Source: Streptomyces globisporus
Lineage (GTDB): Bacteria; Actinomycetota; Actinomycetes; Streptomycetales; Streptomycetaceae
Reading direction: 5' to 3'
DNA: 40,944 bases
NCBI RefSeq assembly: GCF_003501885.1
Contig: NZ_QWFA01000038.1
Span: 1-40,944, forward strand
Program-made: the position numbers and the translations under genes
Part shown: piece after piece, positions 19,854 to 27,641 of the stretch
Layout of the letters: each line of letters opens with the position of its first letter
Numbering within the stretch: position 1 is the stretch's first letter
The notes under the pieces: model-generated
Told to the model about the DNA's origin: nothing
The model's input: the letters and a program-made list of their open reading frames with translations, nothing else
Databases searched by the model: none

Positions 19854-20414
19854 TCAGGCGGCGGCCGGTGCGGCGGCCCGGGACAGCTGCTCGATGACCT
19901 TGGTCAGACCCTCGACGACCTCTGCGTCGTCGGCCGGGTGCGTGGTGGCGAAGCGATTCACGGAGCCGGGGATGGACAGCTTGGCGTCCTCGACGACGCG
20001 GGCACCGGCGATGCCGGCCGCCTTGCGGGTCTCGTCCTGGGCCCACAGGCCACCGTGCTGACTGAACGCGGTCCCGACGACGGCAACCGGCTTGCCGGTC
20101 AGCGCCCCACTGCCGTACGGGCGGGACAGCCAGTCGATGGCGTTCTTCAGGGCCGCGGGGATCGTGCCGTTGTACTCCGGAGAGAAGAGCAGCAGCGCGT
20201 CGGCCTGGGCCACGGCGGCGCGCAGAGCGGCCGCCGCCTCGTGCACGCCGCCCTCGACGTCGATGTCCTCGTTGTAGAAGGGGATATCGCTCAGCCCTTC
20301 GTGGATGACCACCTCGACGCCCTGAGGGGCGTGCTTCACAGAGGCCTCGGCCAACTGCCGGTTGTGGGAACCCGAACGAAGGCTGCCGACCAGGGCGAGG
20401 ATACGGATGGACAT
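19854..20414 (-). CDS. NADPH-dependent FMN reductase
   Basis: This is a flavodoxin-fold NAD(P)H:FMN oxidoreductase of 186 residues, cytoplasmic. The phosphate-binding loop LVGSLRSGSHNRQLAE is at about residues 7-22. The FMN/NADPH signature FSPEYNGTIPAALKNAIDWL is near 78-97. FSQHGG and the C-terminal region follow as in the YieF/ChrR family. ATG 20414 is chosen because GGGAG sits seven bases upstream; the longer GTG start adds four residues. The gene is divergent from the TetR gene, with two matching operators between them, so it is the likely target. It may supply reduced flavin to a cluster enzyme or detoxify quinones made by the pathway. Confidence 0.88.
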   Translation of the reverse strand: MSIRILALVGSLRSGSHNRQLAEASVKHAPQGVEVVIHEGLSDIPFYNEDIDVEGGVHEAAAALRAAVAQADALLLFSPEYNGTIPAALKNAIDWLSRPYGSGALTGKPVAVVGTAFSQHGGLWAQDETRKAAGIAGARVVEDAKLSIPGSVNRFATTHPADDAEVVEGLTKVIEQLSRAAAPAAA

Positions 20415-20454
20415 GCAGACTCCCAAGTGTGTGATCAGTACGCCCGAAGATAAA

Positions 20455-20468
20455 TGGACCGTGGTCCA
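20455..20468. promoter_or_regulatory. TetR operator 1
   Basis: TGGACC-GT-GGTCCA is a perfect palindrome with 6-base arms and a 2-base centre. It lies 41 bases upstream of the FMN reductase ATG and next to a possible leftward -10 box (TTATCT). Confidence 0.75.
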
Positions 20469-20486
20469 CTTAGAGGTCCAGAGTAA

Positions 20487-20500
20487 CGGACCACGGTCCG
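20487..20500. promoter_or_regulatory. TetR operator 2
   Basis: CGGACC-AC-GGTCCG is a second palindrome sharing the GGACC/GGTCC arms of operator 1. The two centres are 32 bases apart, close to three helical turns, so two dimers could bind on one face. It lies 30 bases before the tetR ATG. A possible -10 (TATTCT, 20518-20523) sits so close to that ATG that the tetR mRNA may be leaderless. Confidence 0.75.
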
Positions 20501-20530
20501 CTTGTCTGCCCTCGGCGTATTCTTGTACTC

Positions 20531-21205
20531 ATGACCGAGCCGCGAACGCCCTCGTCCACGCCGGCGCGAACCACCCCCGTCGGACCGGCCGACCTTGCCC
20601 TCCCCTCGGCCGGCGGGACGACCCGGTTGCGTGCCGACGCCGCGCGCAACCGCAGCCGACTGCTCGAGGTGGCCGACCGCCTCGCCGCCGCGCATGGCAT
20701 CGAGAACGTGACCATGGACGACATCGCCAGCGGCGCCGGCGTCGGCAAGGGCACTGTCTTCCGCCGGTTCGGCGACCGTGTGGGGCTGATGGCGGAGCTG
20801 CTCAGCCATCACGAGGAGCGGCTCCAGGAGGGCTTCCTCTCCGGACCGCCGCCGCTCGGCCCGGGTGCGCGGCCCGATGAGCGGATGCGGGCCTTCGGCC
20901 TGGCCGTCATCCGCCATGAGCACGCGCACCGGGACCTGTACCTGGCTGCACACCGGGACCTGGACCGTCGGCGAACGGGTCCGTCGTACCAGCTTCGGCT
21001 GGCGCACCTGTGCATGCTGCTGCGGGAGGTACGACCGGACAGCGACACCGAGCTCGTCGCGCACACGCTGCTCGGATATCTCGAAACGGTGCTCGTCGAC
21101 CACCTCCTGACCCGCCGCGGGATGAGCCCCGAACGGGTCGAGGCCGGGTGGTGTGACCTGGTGGACCGGTATTCGGGGAGATGTACCGGCCGATGTATCG
21201 ACTGA
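20531..21205 (+). CDS. TetR-family repressor
   Basis: This is a 224-residue TetR regulator. A disordered N-terminal extension of about 32 residues precedes the DNA-binding domain (about 33-85). Its helix-turn-helix is VTMDDIASGAGVGKGTVFRR. The ligand domain is helical and includes HEHAHRDLYLAAHRDLD. It is divergent from the FMN reductase gene, and the gap contains two like palindromes, which strongly suggests autorepression and repression of the reductase. Its inducer could be a pathway intermediate such as an aminophenol or quinone. It contains no TTA codon. This is the only plus-strand gene of the left arm. Confidence 0.92.
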   Translation: MTEPRTPSSTPARTTPVGPADLALPSAGGTTRLRADAARNRSRLLEVADRLAAAHGIENVTMDDIASGAGVGKGTVFRRFGDRVGLMAELLSHHEERLQEGFLSGPPPLGPGARPDERMRAFGLAVIRHEHAHRDLYLAAHRDLDRRRTGPSYQLRLAHLCMLLREVRPDSDTELVAHTLLGYLETVLVDHLLTRRGMSPERVEAGWCDLVDRYSGRCTGRCID

Positions 21206-21406
21206 CCTGCGCCTTGATCCTGTCGGGTGCGGGTCCCGGATCGCACCCCGCCGGGGCCCGGCCCAGCTCAATGCGCCGGCCCCACGCGCACGAACGTGTC
21301 GGGGCCGGCTGCCACCCACTTCCCCGGGACGAGCACCGGAGGTGCGCGACCGGCACCGGGCACCTGCCCGCACGGCGTCACGGGGAAGCGGGCATCGGTT
21401 CCTGCT

Positions 21407-22456
21407 TCAGCGCTTGACGCCGGTGATGACGGCGTCGCCGATGCCGACGGAGAGACGACCGGTCGCCTCGAATCCGACCTCGGAGGCCCACTCCTCGTAC
21501 TCACGCATGGTGTAGACCATGCCCTCACCGGACGCGATGGTGAGAAAGTACGCGGACAGCGCGGCCGCCACGTCCGGGCCGGTCTCGTCGTCGTAGGCCT
21601 CGGGCGTGGCGACGAAAAGGCTGGCGCCGGGCTCGACGGCGCGGGCCGCCTTGGCGATCAGCTCGCGGTTGCGCTCGATGGACCAGATCTCCAGGAAGTG
21701 ACCGAAGAGGACGGCGTCGCAGCCCTTCGGGAACTCGTCCTTGAAGACGTCGAGGCCGACTGCGCGGACCCGGTCGCTCAGACCGAGCGAGGCGATCTTC
21801 TCGTTCGCCCGCTCCGCGACGGTGGGGAGGTCGGCGATGGTGATCTGCAGGTGCGGCCAGCGGCGTGCGAGGTGTGTCGCGTTGACCGCGGTGCCGCCGC
21901 CGATGTCAAGGAGGTGGGTGACCTTGGAAAGGTCCAGTCGGTCGACCAGCTCCTCGGCCATGACCCGGCTCACGGAGCCCATCATGTTGTGGAAGACGGT
22001 CTCCTTGGCAGGATCCTCGGCGAGCCGACCGTACAGTGTCGGCGAGTCGCCCGGGATCTCGCGCTGCAGACCGACGTTGCTGTACTCCTTCAGCGACTCG
22101 TAGAACCAGAACATCGGCCGGTAGTTGATCTGCTGCTCCCACGGCACGAACGCCGCCGGGATGTCGTCCAGCTTGCCGGCGAGCGGCTCGGAGACCGGTG
22201 TGTTGAAGTAACGGTCCTCCTCCTTGCGCAGCAGGCCGGCGCTGGTGCATCCGAGGAGCAGGATGCGGGCCGGCTGCTCCTGGATCCCCAGGCGCTCGGC
22301 CACCTCCTTACGGGTGATGCCCGGCTCGCGGCCCAGCAGCTCGAACAGTCCGAACTGGCAGGCGGCGCTCAGGTACTGGAACCGGTAGTGCCCGTAGAAG
22401 AGCTCGCGCAGGGGCTCGATGGAATTCGTCGAGGTGTCGATCTGTGTGTCCGACAT
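21407..22456 (-). CDS. SAM-dependent O-methyltransferase
   Basis: This is a small-molecule O-methyltransferase of 349 residues in the acetylserotonin/phenazine methyltransferase class. Residues 20-100 form a winged-helix dimerisation domain. The Rossmann fold carries the SAM loop LLDIGGGTAVNATHL near residue 183, and GHFLEIWSIERNRELI has the position of the usual catalytic His. ATG 22456 has GGGAGCG at good distance. The gene has its own upstream region and appears monocistronic; the exporter gene behind its promoter ends in terminator hairpins. It probably methylates a phenol (or less likely a carboxyl) on the final aromatic product or on an aminohydroxybenzoate. Confidence 0.9.
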   Translation of the reverse strand: MSDTQIDTSTNSIEPLRELFYGHYRFQYLSAACQFGLFELLGREPGITRKEVAERLGIQEQPARILLLGCTSAGLLRKEEDRYFNTPVSEPLAGKLDDIPAAFVPWEQQINYRPMFWFYESLKEYSNVGLQREIPGDSPTLYGRLAEDPAKETVFHNMMGSVSRVMAEELVDRLDLSKVTHLLDIGGGTAVNATHLARRWPHLQITIADLPTVAERANEKIASLGLSDRVRAVGLDVFKDEFPKGCDAVLFGHFLEIWSIERNRELIAKAARAVEPGASLFVATPEAYDDETGPDVAAALSAYFLTIASGEGMVYTMREYEEWASEVGFEATGRLSVGIGDAVITGVKR

Positions 22457-22773
22457 TCTTTTTTCGCTCCCAGGTTCAGTGCGTTGTGAATATCCGGTCG
22501 TACTCCAGACGCGGCCGACAGTCGAACCACGAATCCCAGCACCGGGCTTGGCGATAGCGGCCCTGAAAAGCGCTGCGGATTCAAGGGAACCGTGATCAGT
22601 GCATCCAACCGGCCACTCGGCGGAGACGTGGATACAGGCTGGCTCACGGGGATACGCGGAGCATCACGTATTCATGCGATCTTAGGTACGTCGCATAACG
22701 CCCTTTCGTGACACGGCTCCAGACACGCAGGGACGACCGAATGCGCCTCGACCCAGGACACCCGGGCAGCAGA

Positions 22774-22810
22774 AGACCCCCTGCGGGAAAACACGCTCCC
22801 GCAGGGGTCT
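22774..22810. terminator. Hairpin terminator with one bulged base
   Basis: AGACCCCCTGCGGG (22774-22787) pairs with CCCGCAGGGGTCT (22798-22810), leaving one unpaired C, with a 10-base loop. On the plus strand it is followed by TTT. On the minus strand it backs up the hairpin nearer the exporter stop. Confidence 0.65.
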
Positions 22811-22847
22811 TTCGGCTTGCTCGTCGCAGAGCGCGGCAAAAGGCCCG

Positions 22848-22888
22848 CGCTCCTGTCCGCGGCATGATGTGAACAGCGGACAGGAGCG
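22848..22888 (-). terminator. Terminator hairpin after the exporter gene
   Basis: Perfect 13-base arms (22848-22860 and 22876-22888) enclose a 15-base loop. The structure begins about 30 bases past the stop of the MFS gene and probably ends the leftward hydroxylase-exporter transcript. Confidence 0.65.
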
Positions 22889-22919
22889 AACAGAGCCTGG
22901 TGTGCCGGAGCTCCAGCGG

Positions 22920-24356
22920 TCAGGCGCGCTCCTTCCGGGGCACGAGCAGGCTGAGGAGACCAATGGCGACGGCGAGGCCCGCCGCCATGAGGAAGACCAC
23001 CTCGTAACCGGCGGCGAGGGCGTCCACCTCGGAGGTCCCCTCGTCGGCCCGATCGGTCGTGGCGCCCGCGGCGGTCGCGAGCACAGCCAGGAAGAAGGCG
23101 CCGCCCACCTGGTTGCCGGTGCCCGCCAGGCCACCGACGATCCCGGCGTCACCCTCGGGAGCGTCAGCGGTGGACGCAGCCATGAAGGTGGGGAAGGTCA
23201 GACCGATACCCGCCGAGATGAGCAGCGTGGGCCCGAGCACACTGGCCGCGTACCCGCTGCCGGCAGAGGCCAGGGAAAGCCAGCCGAAGCCCGCCACGAA
23301 GCAGGCACTGCCGGCCAGTACCAGCGGACGCACACCGAAGCGGGGCAGCCAGGCGGACGCATAGCGCGCGACGAGCATGAAGCCCACCGCGGCGGGAGTC
23401 TGCCCGAGCCCGGCCTCCAGCGCGCTGAATCCAAGGACGTTCTGCAGGAAGAGCGAGGTGAAGTACCACATTCCGATGGCGATTCCACCGAACAGGAACA
23501 GCATGGCGTTACCTACCGCGATGCCACGGATCTTGAAGAGCCGCAGAGGCACCATCGGGTTGGCTGTGCGCGACTCCACCCCGAGGAAGACAACGAGCAG
23601 CAGCACGCCCGCCAGTGCGGGGCCGACGACGAGGCCGGACGTCCAGCCGTAGTCGGCGATGTGCATGACGCCGAACACCAGGGCTGCCAGGCCGACCGTT
23701 CCTGTGAGAGCGCCGACGATGTCGAGCGACTCCCGCTCGCCGTTGCGTGCGGCCGCGGTCAGCGACATCACCGCCACGGTGATCAGCAGCGCGCCGATCG
23801 GCACGTTGATCAGGAAGACCCACCGCCACGAAAGGCTGGTCGTCAGAGCCCCGCCCACGAGAGCGCCGGCCAGGCCGCCGATCCCGCCGGAGGAGGCCCA
23901 CGCCCCGAACGCCTTGGCGCGTGCGCCGGGTTCGGTGAAGACGGTGTTGATGACAGCGAGCGTCGCCGGAGCCATCATGGCGGCCCCGATGCCCTGCGCG
24001 ACGCGCGCCCCCACCAGGACCTCCGGAGTGGTTGCCAGTCCACCGACGAGACTGGAAACGGAGAACACCACGAGTCCGCAGTTCAACAGTCGACGTGGAC
24101 CGAAGAGATCGGCCGCGCGCCCGCCGAGCAGCATGAATCCGGCAAAGGTGAGCAGATAGCCGTTCACGACCCAAGCCAGGCCGGTGTTGGAGAATCCGAG
24201 GTCATCGCGGACCGCGGGCAAGGCGACGTTGACGATGGCCGAGTCAAGGATCACCATGAACTGGCAGGCGCATACCAGCGCCAGGACCAGCCACGCCCGC
24301 CTGTTCCCGCCCACGTCGCCAGGGGTCGTACTGTTCTTCAATTGTTCGGTCGCCAC
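22920..24356 (-). CDS. MFS drug exporter, DHA2 (14-helix) family
   Basis: This is an EmrB/QacA-type proton-driven exporter of 478 residues with about 14 membrane helices. Motif C-like and family stretches are visible: LDSAIVNVALPAVRDDLGFS in helix 1, GRAADLFGPRRLL in the loop between helices 2 and 3 (motif A), and WRWVFLINVPIG after helix 5. GTG 24356 is chosen because GGAGG lies five bases upstream. ATG 24368 and the much longer open frame lack such a site and the latter would overlap the hydroxylase gene. It follows the hydroxylase by 34 bases, so they share a transcript. It most likely exports the cluster product and gives self-resistance. Confidence 0.92.
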   Translation of the reverse strand: MATEQLKNSTTPGDVGGNRRAWLVLALVCACQFMVILDSAIVNVALPAVRDDLGFSNTGLAWVVNGYLLTFAGFMLLGGRAADLFGPRRLLNCGLVVFSVSSLVGGLATTPEVLVGARVAQGIGAAMMAPATLAVINTVFTEPGARAKAFGAWASSGGIGGLAGALVGGALTTSLSWRWVFLINVPIGALLITVAVMSLTAAARNGERESLDIVGALTGTVGLAALVFGVMHIADYGWTSGLVVGPALAGVLLLVVFLGVESRTANPMVPLRLFKIRGIAVGNAMLFLFGGIAIGMWYFTSLFLQNVLGFSALEAGLGQTPAAVGFMLVARYASAWLPRFGVRPLVLAGSACFVAGFGWLSLASAGSGYAASVLGPTLLISAGIGLTFPTFMAASTADAPEGDAGIVGGLAGTGNQVGGAFFLAVLATAAGATTDRADEGTSEVDALAAGYEVVFLMAAGLAVAIGLLSLLVPRKERA

Positions 24357-24390
24357 TGACGCCTCCATAAAAGCGAATATCTGATACCCG

Positions 24391-26037
24391 TCACGAGCGT
24401 GCTGTCGACAGCGTATTGTCGCTCGCTGCGCCTCTGACCCGATCAACGACCTCGAAAGGGTCGGCGGGGGAAAAGTCCCCGCGCCAGGCAATATGCTGGT
24501 CCGGGCGTACCAGCGCCAGGTCGCAATCCCACAATTCACGCACCCGGGCTTCTTCGACCACGATATGCCTGACCGGCAGACCTCGTTCTGCTGCGGCGGC
24601 CAACAAGGGGCCGGCCCTCCCGTCACCCACCATGTCCAGGAGGGTGAACTCGCGCCCGAACAGGTCGAACAGCTGGTCCCCGTTCTCCAGGATCAGACTC
24701 GGCGGACGGCTGCCCGGCCAGGTACTGGGGATGTACCGCAGCAGGTCGGATGGCGGCTCCGCGGCCCCATCGGGGCAGACAATGGGGGATCCGGCGTACC
24801 GGTAGTCCAGATAGATCCCCTCGTAGGTGTTCTCGCCCGGCTGGGCGGAGAGGAACCGGCCCTGCTCCTGCGCCGTCCCGCCCTCGCGGCCGATGCGCAT
24901 GAACTGGAAGTGCACGTCCAGGTGCTGGCGGGACATGGCCATGTTGCGCAGACCGACCGGCCGCCGCTCCGCTTCGTAACTGTCGAGCAGGTGCGGCCCG
25001 CCGTACCCGTTGACCACCGCTGCCAGCTTCCACCCCAGGTCGACGGCGTCACCGGCTCCGGTGTTCATTCCGTGGCTGCCGGAAGGGAACATCTGATGCG
25101 CGGCGTCGCCGGCCAGGAGCACCCGGCCGGCCCGGTACCGGTCGGCAATCAGGTAGCGAGGTGTCCACCGTGAGGTGACGCGCACCTCGTCGATGTCGAC
25201 GTCGACGTTGAGCTGGGCACGTATCCACGCCGCGGGATCGGCCGGCGGCGTGGAGAAGTCTTCCTGCCGCAGGGAGTGGAAAGCCCACGTTCCGGCTTCG
25301 TCGAGCGAGATCAGTACGTAACGGTTGGTGAAGTAGTGCCAAAAATATCCGTGCCGGAACAGGCTCTTGGTGTCCGAGCTGCGGAAAGTCACCGAGAAGG
25401 CCTCCGGCAGTTCACGGACACCGCCTCCTTCGCCGTCCGCGATACCGCCGTCGCTCAACGGAATCCCGACGGCTCGGCGAATCTGGCTGCCTGCGCCGTC
25501 GCAGGCAGCCAGGTACTCGGACCGCACTGCCCGGGGGGAGTCGGTCGCCAGGTCGTGGAACCTGGTGGTGACCCGGTCGCCCTGCTGTTCGAGTGACTCG
25601 AACCGCCAGCGCAGCCGAACGTCGATCAGAGGGTGACGCCGACAGTGTTCGAGGAGGACCGGCTCCAGATCGGCTTGCGATATTCGCTGGTATGGCTGAC
25701 TGGGCTGTCCACCGTCCCCGTCTTCTCTGATCTGCTTCCATTTCTGCTCGACGGAGGGCTGCTCCCAGACCGCGAGCTGTTCGCCGTCGAGGCCGGTGGA
25801 CCAGAGGACGTCGAAAGGGTACTCGGCGGGTACGCCGGCCCGTCGGATGTCGTCGGCGGTCCCCAGTCTTGCGTGATGCTCCATGGTTCTGGGGTTGGTG
25901 AATTCCATCTTCGGATGCACGGCGGGCCCGGAATTCTGTTCGGCGAGCAGGCATGCCACACCATGGTGGGCCAATTCCAGCGCCGTCATCATCCCGACCG
26001 GGCCGGCACCGACCACAACTACGGGGACGTTGTTCAT
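24391..26037 (-). CDS. FAD-dependent aromatic hydroxylase (MhpA/RdmE-like)
   Basis: This is a class A flavoprotein hydroxylase of 548 residues. The dinucleotide-binding motif VVVVGAGPVGMMTALELA is at about residues 6-23. The GD motif with FAD ribityl contact is AGDAAHQMFPSGSHGMNTG near 285-303. A thioredoxin-like C-terminal domain of about 160 residues ends with ALVRPDQHIAWRGDF, typical of the large phenol/polyketide hydroxylases. ATG 26037 has GGAGG ten bases upstream; TTG 26046 is an alternative. It shares overall layout and C-terminal motifs with the hydroxylase at 36132, so the two are paralogues. It probably hydroxylates an aminophenol ring of the pathway. It is the first gene of a two-gene unit with the exporter. 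Confidence 0.9.
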   Translation of the reverse strand: MNNVPVVVVGAGPVGMMTALELAHHGVACLLAEQNSGPAVHPKMEFTNPRTMEHHARLGTADDIRRAGVPAEYPFDVLWSTGLDGEQLAVWEQPSVEQKWKQIREDGDGGQPSQPYQRISQADLEPVLLEHCRRHPLIDVRLRWRFESLEQQGDRVTTRFHDLATDSPRAVRSEYLAACDGAGSQIRRAVGIPLSDGGIADGEGGGVRELPEAFSVTFRSSDTKSLFRHGYFWHYFTNRYVLISLDEAGTWAFHSLRQEDFSTPPADPAAWIRAQLNVDVDIDEVRVTSRWTPRYLIADRYRAGRVLLAGDAAHQMFPSGSHGMNTGAGDAVDLGWKLAAVVNGYGGPHLLDSYEAERRPVGLRNMAMSRQHLDVHFQFMRIGREGGTAQEQGRFLSAQPGENTYEGIYLDYRYAGSPIVCPDGAAEPPSDLLRYIPSTWPGSRPPSLILENGDQLFDLFGREFTLLDMVGDGRAGPLLAAAAERGLPVRHIVVEEARVRELWDCDLALVRPDQHIAWRGDFSPADPFEVVDRVRGAASDNTLSTARS

Positions 26038-26248
26038 ACTCTCCAAACCTCCGCTAGCGAGGAGACGTACGCAGCCTCCCCGCCCTGACGTGCCGTCGCA
26101 TCACGCGTTCGCGGGATCTTGATCGCACTCGGGAACCTGGGAGGGGGCTACGTTTTGGCCGGAAGGCCGAAAGCAGCTGGCGGATCCGCATGACGATCAG
26201 CATCCGGCCGGGTCGCTGCCGGAGAGCACACGCCCGCCATGGCCTGCC

Positions 26249-26932
26249 TCAGGCCTTGGCGTCCACCAGTGCGGCAACCCAGTCACGGCTGTAGCCCTCC
26301 AGCACCGGGAACCCTCCGTCCAGGGGGGTGACGTCCTTCGACCAGCGGTACTCGACGCCCGGGTTGTGCAGCGGCTCCGCATCCGCGCCGAACAGGGTCG
26401 CGCTGCCCTGGACGGAGATTCGTCGGGCCTCGGCCCAGTCGCGGTAGACCTCGGCCCGGCCCTTGCCCTGCGCGATCGCGTCGGCCAGCCGGTCACTGTC
26501 GACGAGCGGGCACTGGCCGGCCACGTCGAGGATCACCGACGGGAGGCTCACACACCGGCTGTCCACGAGGAACGCACGCCGCAGCGCGGTGTCGAGCTGG
26601 TCACTGGCGGCCAGTCCCCCCACCACGGGGTCCTTCGCGGCCTGCACCGCCTCCATCGCCGGGAGCATGGTGACCGGGTACGTGTGCGCGGGCGCGTTCC
26701 ACAACCGCCATCCGAGGTCCGGCAGTTGTCCGGCGATGGCCACGATCTCGCTCTCCACGATGTGCTTCGGAGTGGCCATCTTGTTGAAGAGTTCCAGCGG
26801 GAACACCCGGTGATCAACGACCACCTCGGCGTCGAGCCGCTGTGCCTCGGCGTGCAGTGTGTCCAGTGCGAGCGTCGCCCACGGACAGCTCAGATCGGAC
26901 CACATGGTGATGGTGATGGGTTGATCGGGCAC
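26249..26932 (-). CDS. DsbA-fold (FrnE/HCCA isomerase-like) protein
   Basis: This is a 227-residue thioredoxin-fold protein of the DsbA family that includes FrnE and 2-hydroxychromene-2-carboxylate isomerase. No signal peptide is present, so it is cytoplasmic. The active-site region reads WSDLSCPWATLAL, giving Cys16-Pro-Trp-Ala, so the second Cys of CxxC is missing. Where the family has a conserved cis-Pro (GSPT type), this one reads VQGSATLFG. HNPGVEYRW follows. The long helical insert is normal for the family. GTG 26932 has AGGAGG at good distance. A redox disulfide role is unlikely. A thiol-dependent isomerase or conjugation role, or a structural role, is possible. Its own gap of 143 bases separates it from the cupin gene. 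Confidence 0.82.
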   Translation of the reverse strand: MPDQPITITMWSDLSCPWATLALDTLHAEAQRLDAEVVVDHRVFPLELFNKMATPKHIVESEIVAIAGQLPDLGWRLWNAPAHTYPVTMLPAMEAVQAAKDPVVGGLAASDQLDTALRRAFLVDSRCVSLPSVILDVAGQCPLVDSDRLADAIAQGKGRAEVYRDWAEARRISVQGSATLFGADAEPLHNPGVEYRWSKDVTPLDGGFPVLEGYSRDWVAALVDAKA

Positions 26933-27025
26933 GGATCACGCCTCCTGTGGTGGGGATACTCCACGGAGCATCCGCCATCCGAGGTCGTCGGGGCATCGCG
27001 CGACCACGTGATTTCGGAAAGCCGG

Positions 27026-27060
27026 CACGGCTGCCAGGAGGCGGTCCCCCGGCAGCCGTG
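27026..27060 (-). terminator. Terminator-like hairpin after the cupin gene
   Basis: CACGGCTGCC (27026-27035) and GGCAGCCGTG (27051-27060) pair perfectly over a 15-base loop, 16 bases beyond the cupin stop. It probably ends the long leftward core operon. Confidence 0.65.
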
Positions 27061-27075
27061 TCATGGCCAGGTGCT

Positions 27076-27609
27076 TCACATGTCCGAGGGCGCCCGGACC
27101 GCCGGCGTGAGCTGGTTGGTGTGGTGCCGCCGCCGGATATCCTCCACCGCGCGACGCAGCTCCTCCTCGTCAGAGGGCGGCGATGCCAACAGGTCCGCTA
27201 TCTCCTGTTGGTAGTTCTCATGACCCGCCGGCGTTCCCACCAGCAGGAACCGCATGGGCACGTCCCCCGGGTTCCTGAAGCCGTGCGGGCAGCCCTTCGG
27301 CACGTACAGCACCGTTCCGGGGGTGGCTCGGGTGACTTTCTGGCCGGTCTTGGACTCCCAAGTCGTCCATGAGCCGGGCGCGGATGTCAGCACCTTCGGC
27401 TCGAAGGCGAAAAACTCCACTTCGCCCTCGAGGACATAGAAGATCTCCTCATGGGTGGAGTGGCTGTGTGCCCCGACGTCGAAACCGGGCGCGAATTCAC
27501 ATTCCACTGCCAGCAGGTTCGGCGTGTGGACCTGGCCCACCTTCAAGTTGACCTGGTGGCCGATGGGCCTGCCCTCGCCCGGTGCCAGGGCGAATCCGTC
27601 GAAGCTCAT
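27076..27609 (-). CDS. Single-domain cupin protein
   Basis: This is a 177-residue cupin. Motif 1 is GAHSHSTHEEIFYVLEG, with two His and a Glu in metal-binding positions. Motif 2 is GTVLYVPKGCPHGFRNPG, with the third His. A helical tail of about 45 residues follows (AGHENYQQEIADLL onward). The complete metal ligand set suggests an active metalloprotein such as a dioxygenase, isomerase or cyclase, rather than a sensor. It does not have the two-motif spacing I would expect of 3-hydroxyanthranilate dioxygenase, and destroying 3-HAA here would make no sense. ATG 27609 has AAAGG upstream. It is the last gene of the monooxygenase-dehydrogenase-isochorismatase unit, so it probably acts on a pathway aromatic. 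Confidence 0.85.
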   Translation of the reverse strand: MSFDGFALAPGEGRPIGHQVNLKVGQVHTPNLLAVECEFAPGFDVGAHSHSTHEEIFYVLEGEVEFFAFEPKVLTSAPGSWTTWESKTGQKVTRATPGTVLYVPKGCPHGFRNPGDVPMRFLLVGTPAGHENYQQEIADLLASPPSDEEELRRAVEDIRRRHHTNQLTPAVRAPSDM

Positions 27610-27641
27610 GTCTGCATACCTTTCGTTTCACTCGTCACGTG

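Larger units (their letters stand above)
22457..22919. other. Gap upstream of the O-methyltransferase gene
   Basis: These 460 bases hold two terminator-like hairpins near the exporter end (annotated separately) and, closer to 22457, the presumed methyltransferase promoter. A weak inverted repeat ATGCGA/TCGCAT lies at 22674-22696. No gene is credible here. Confidence 0.45.

Noticed and set aside
19531..20061. 176-codon frame upstream of and opposite the FMN reductase gene
   Set aside because: Half of it is antisense to the reductase, the rest has no motif and an unusual composition.
27076..27609. Cupin as 3-hydroxyanthranilate 3,4-dioxygenase
   Set aside because: The motif spacing and tail do not look like that enzyme, and it would destroy the precursor made by its operon partners. 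Retained only as a remote option.
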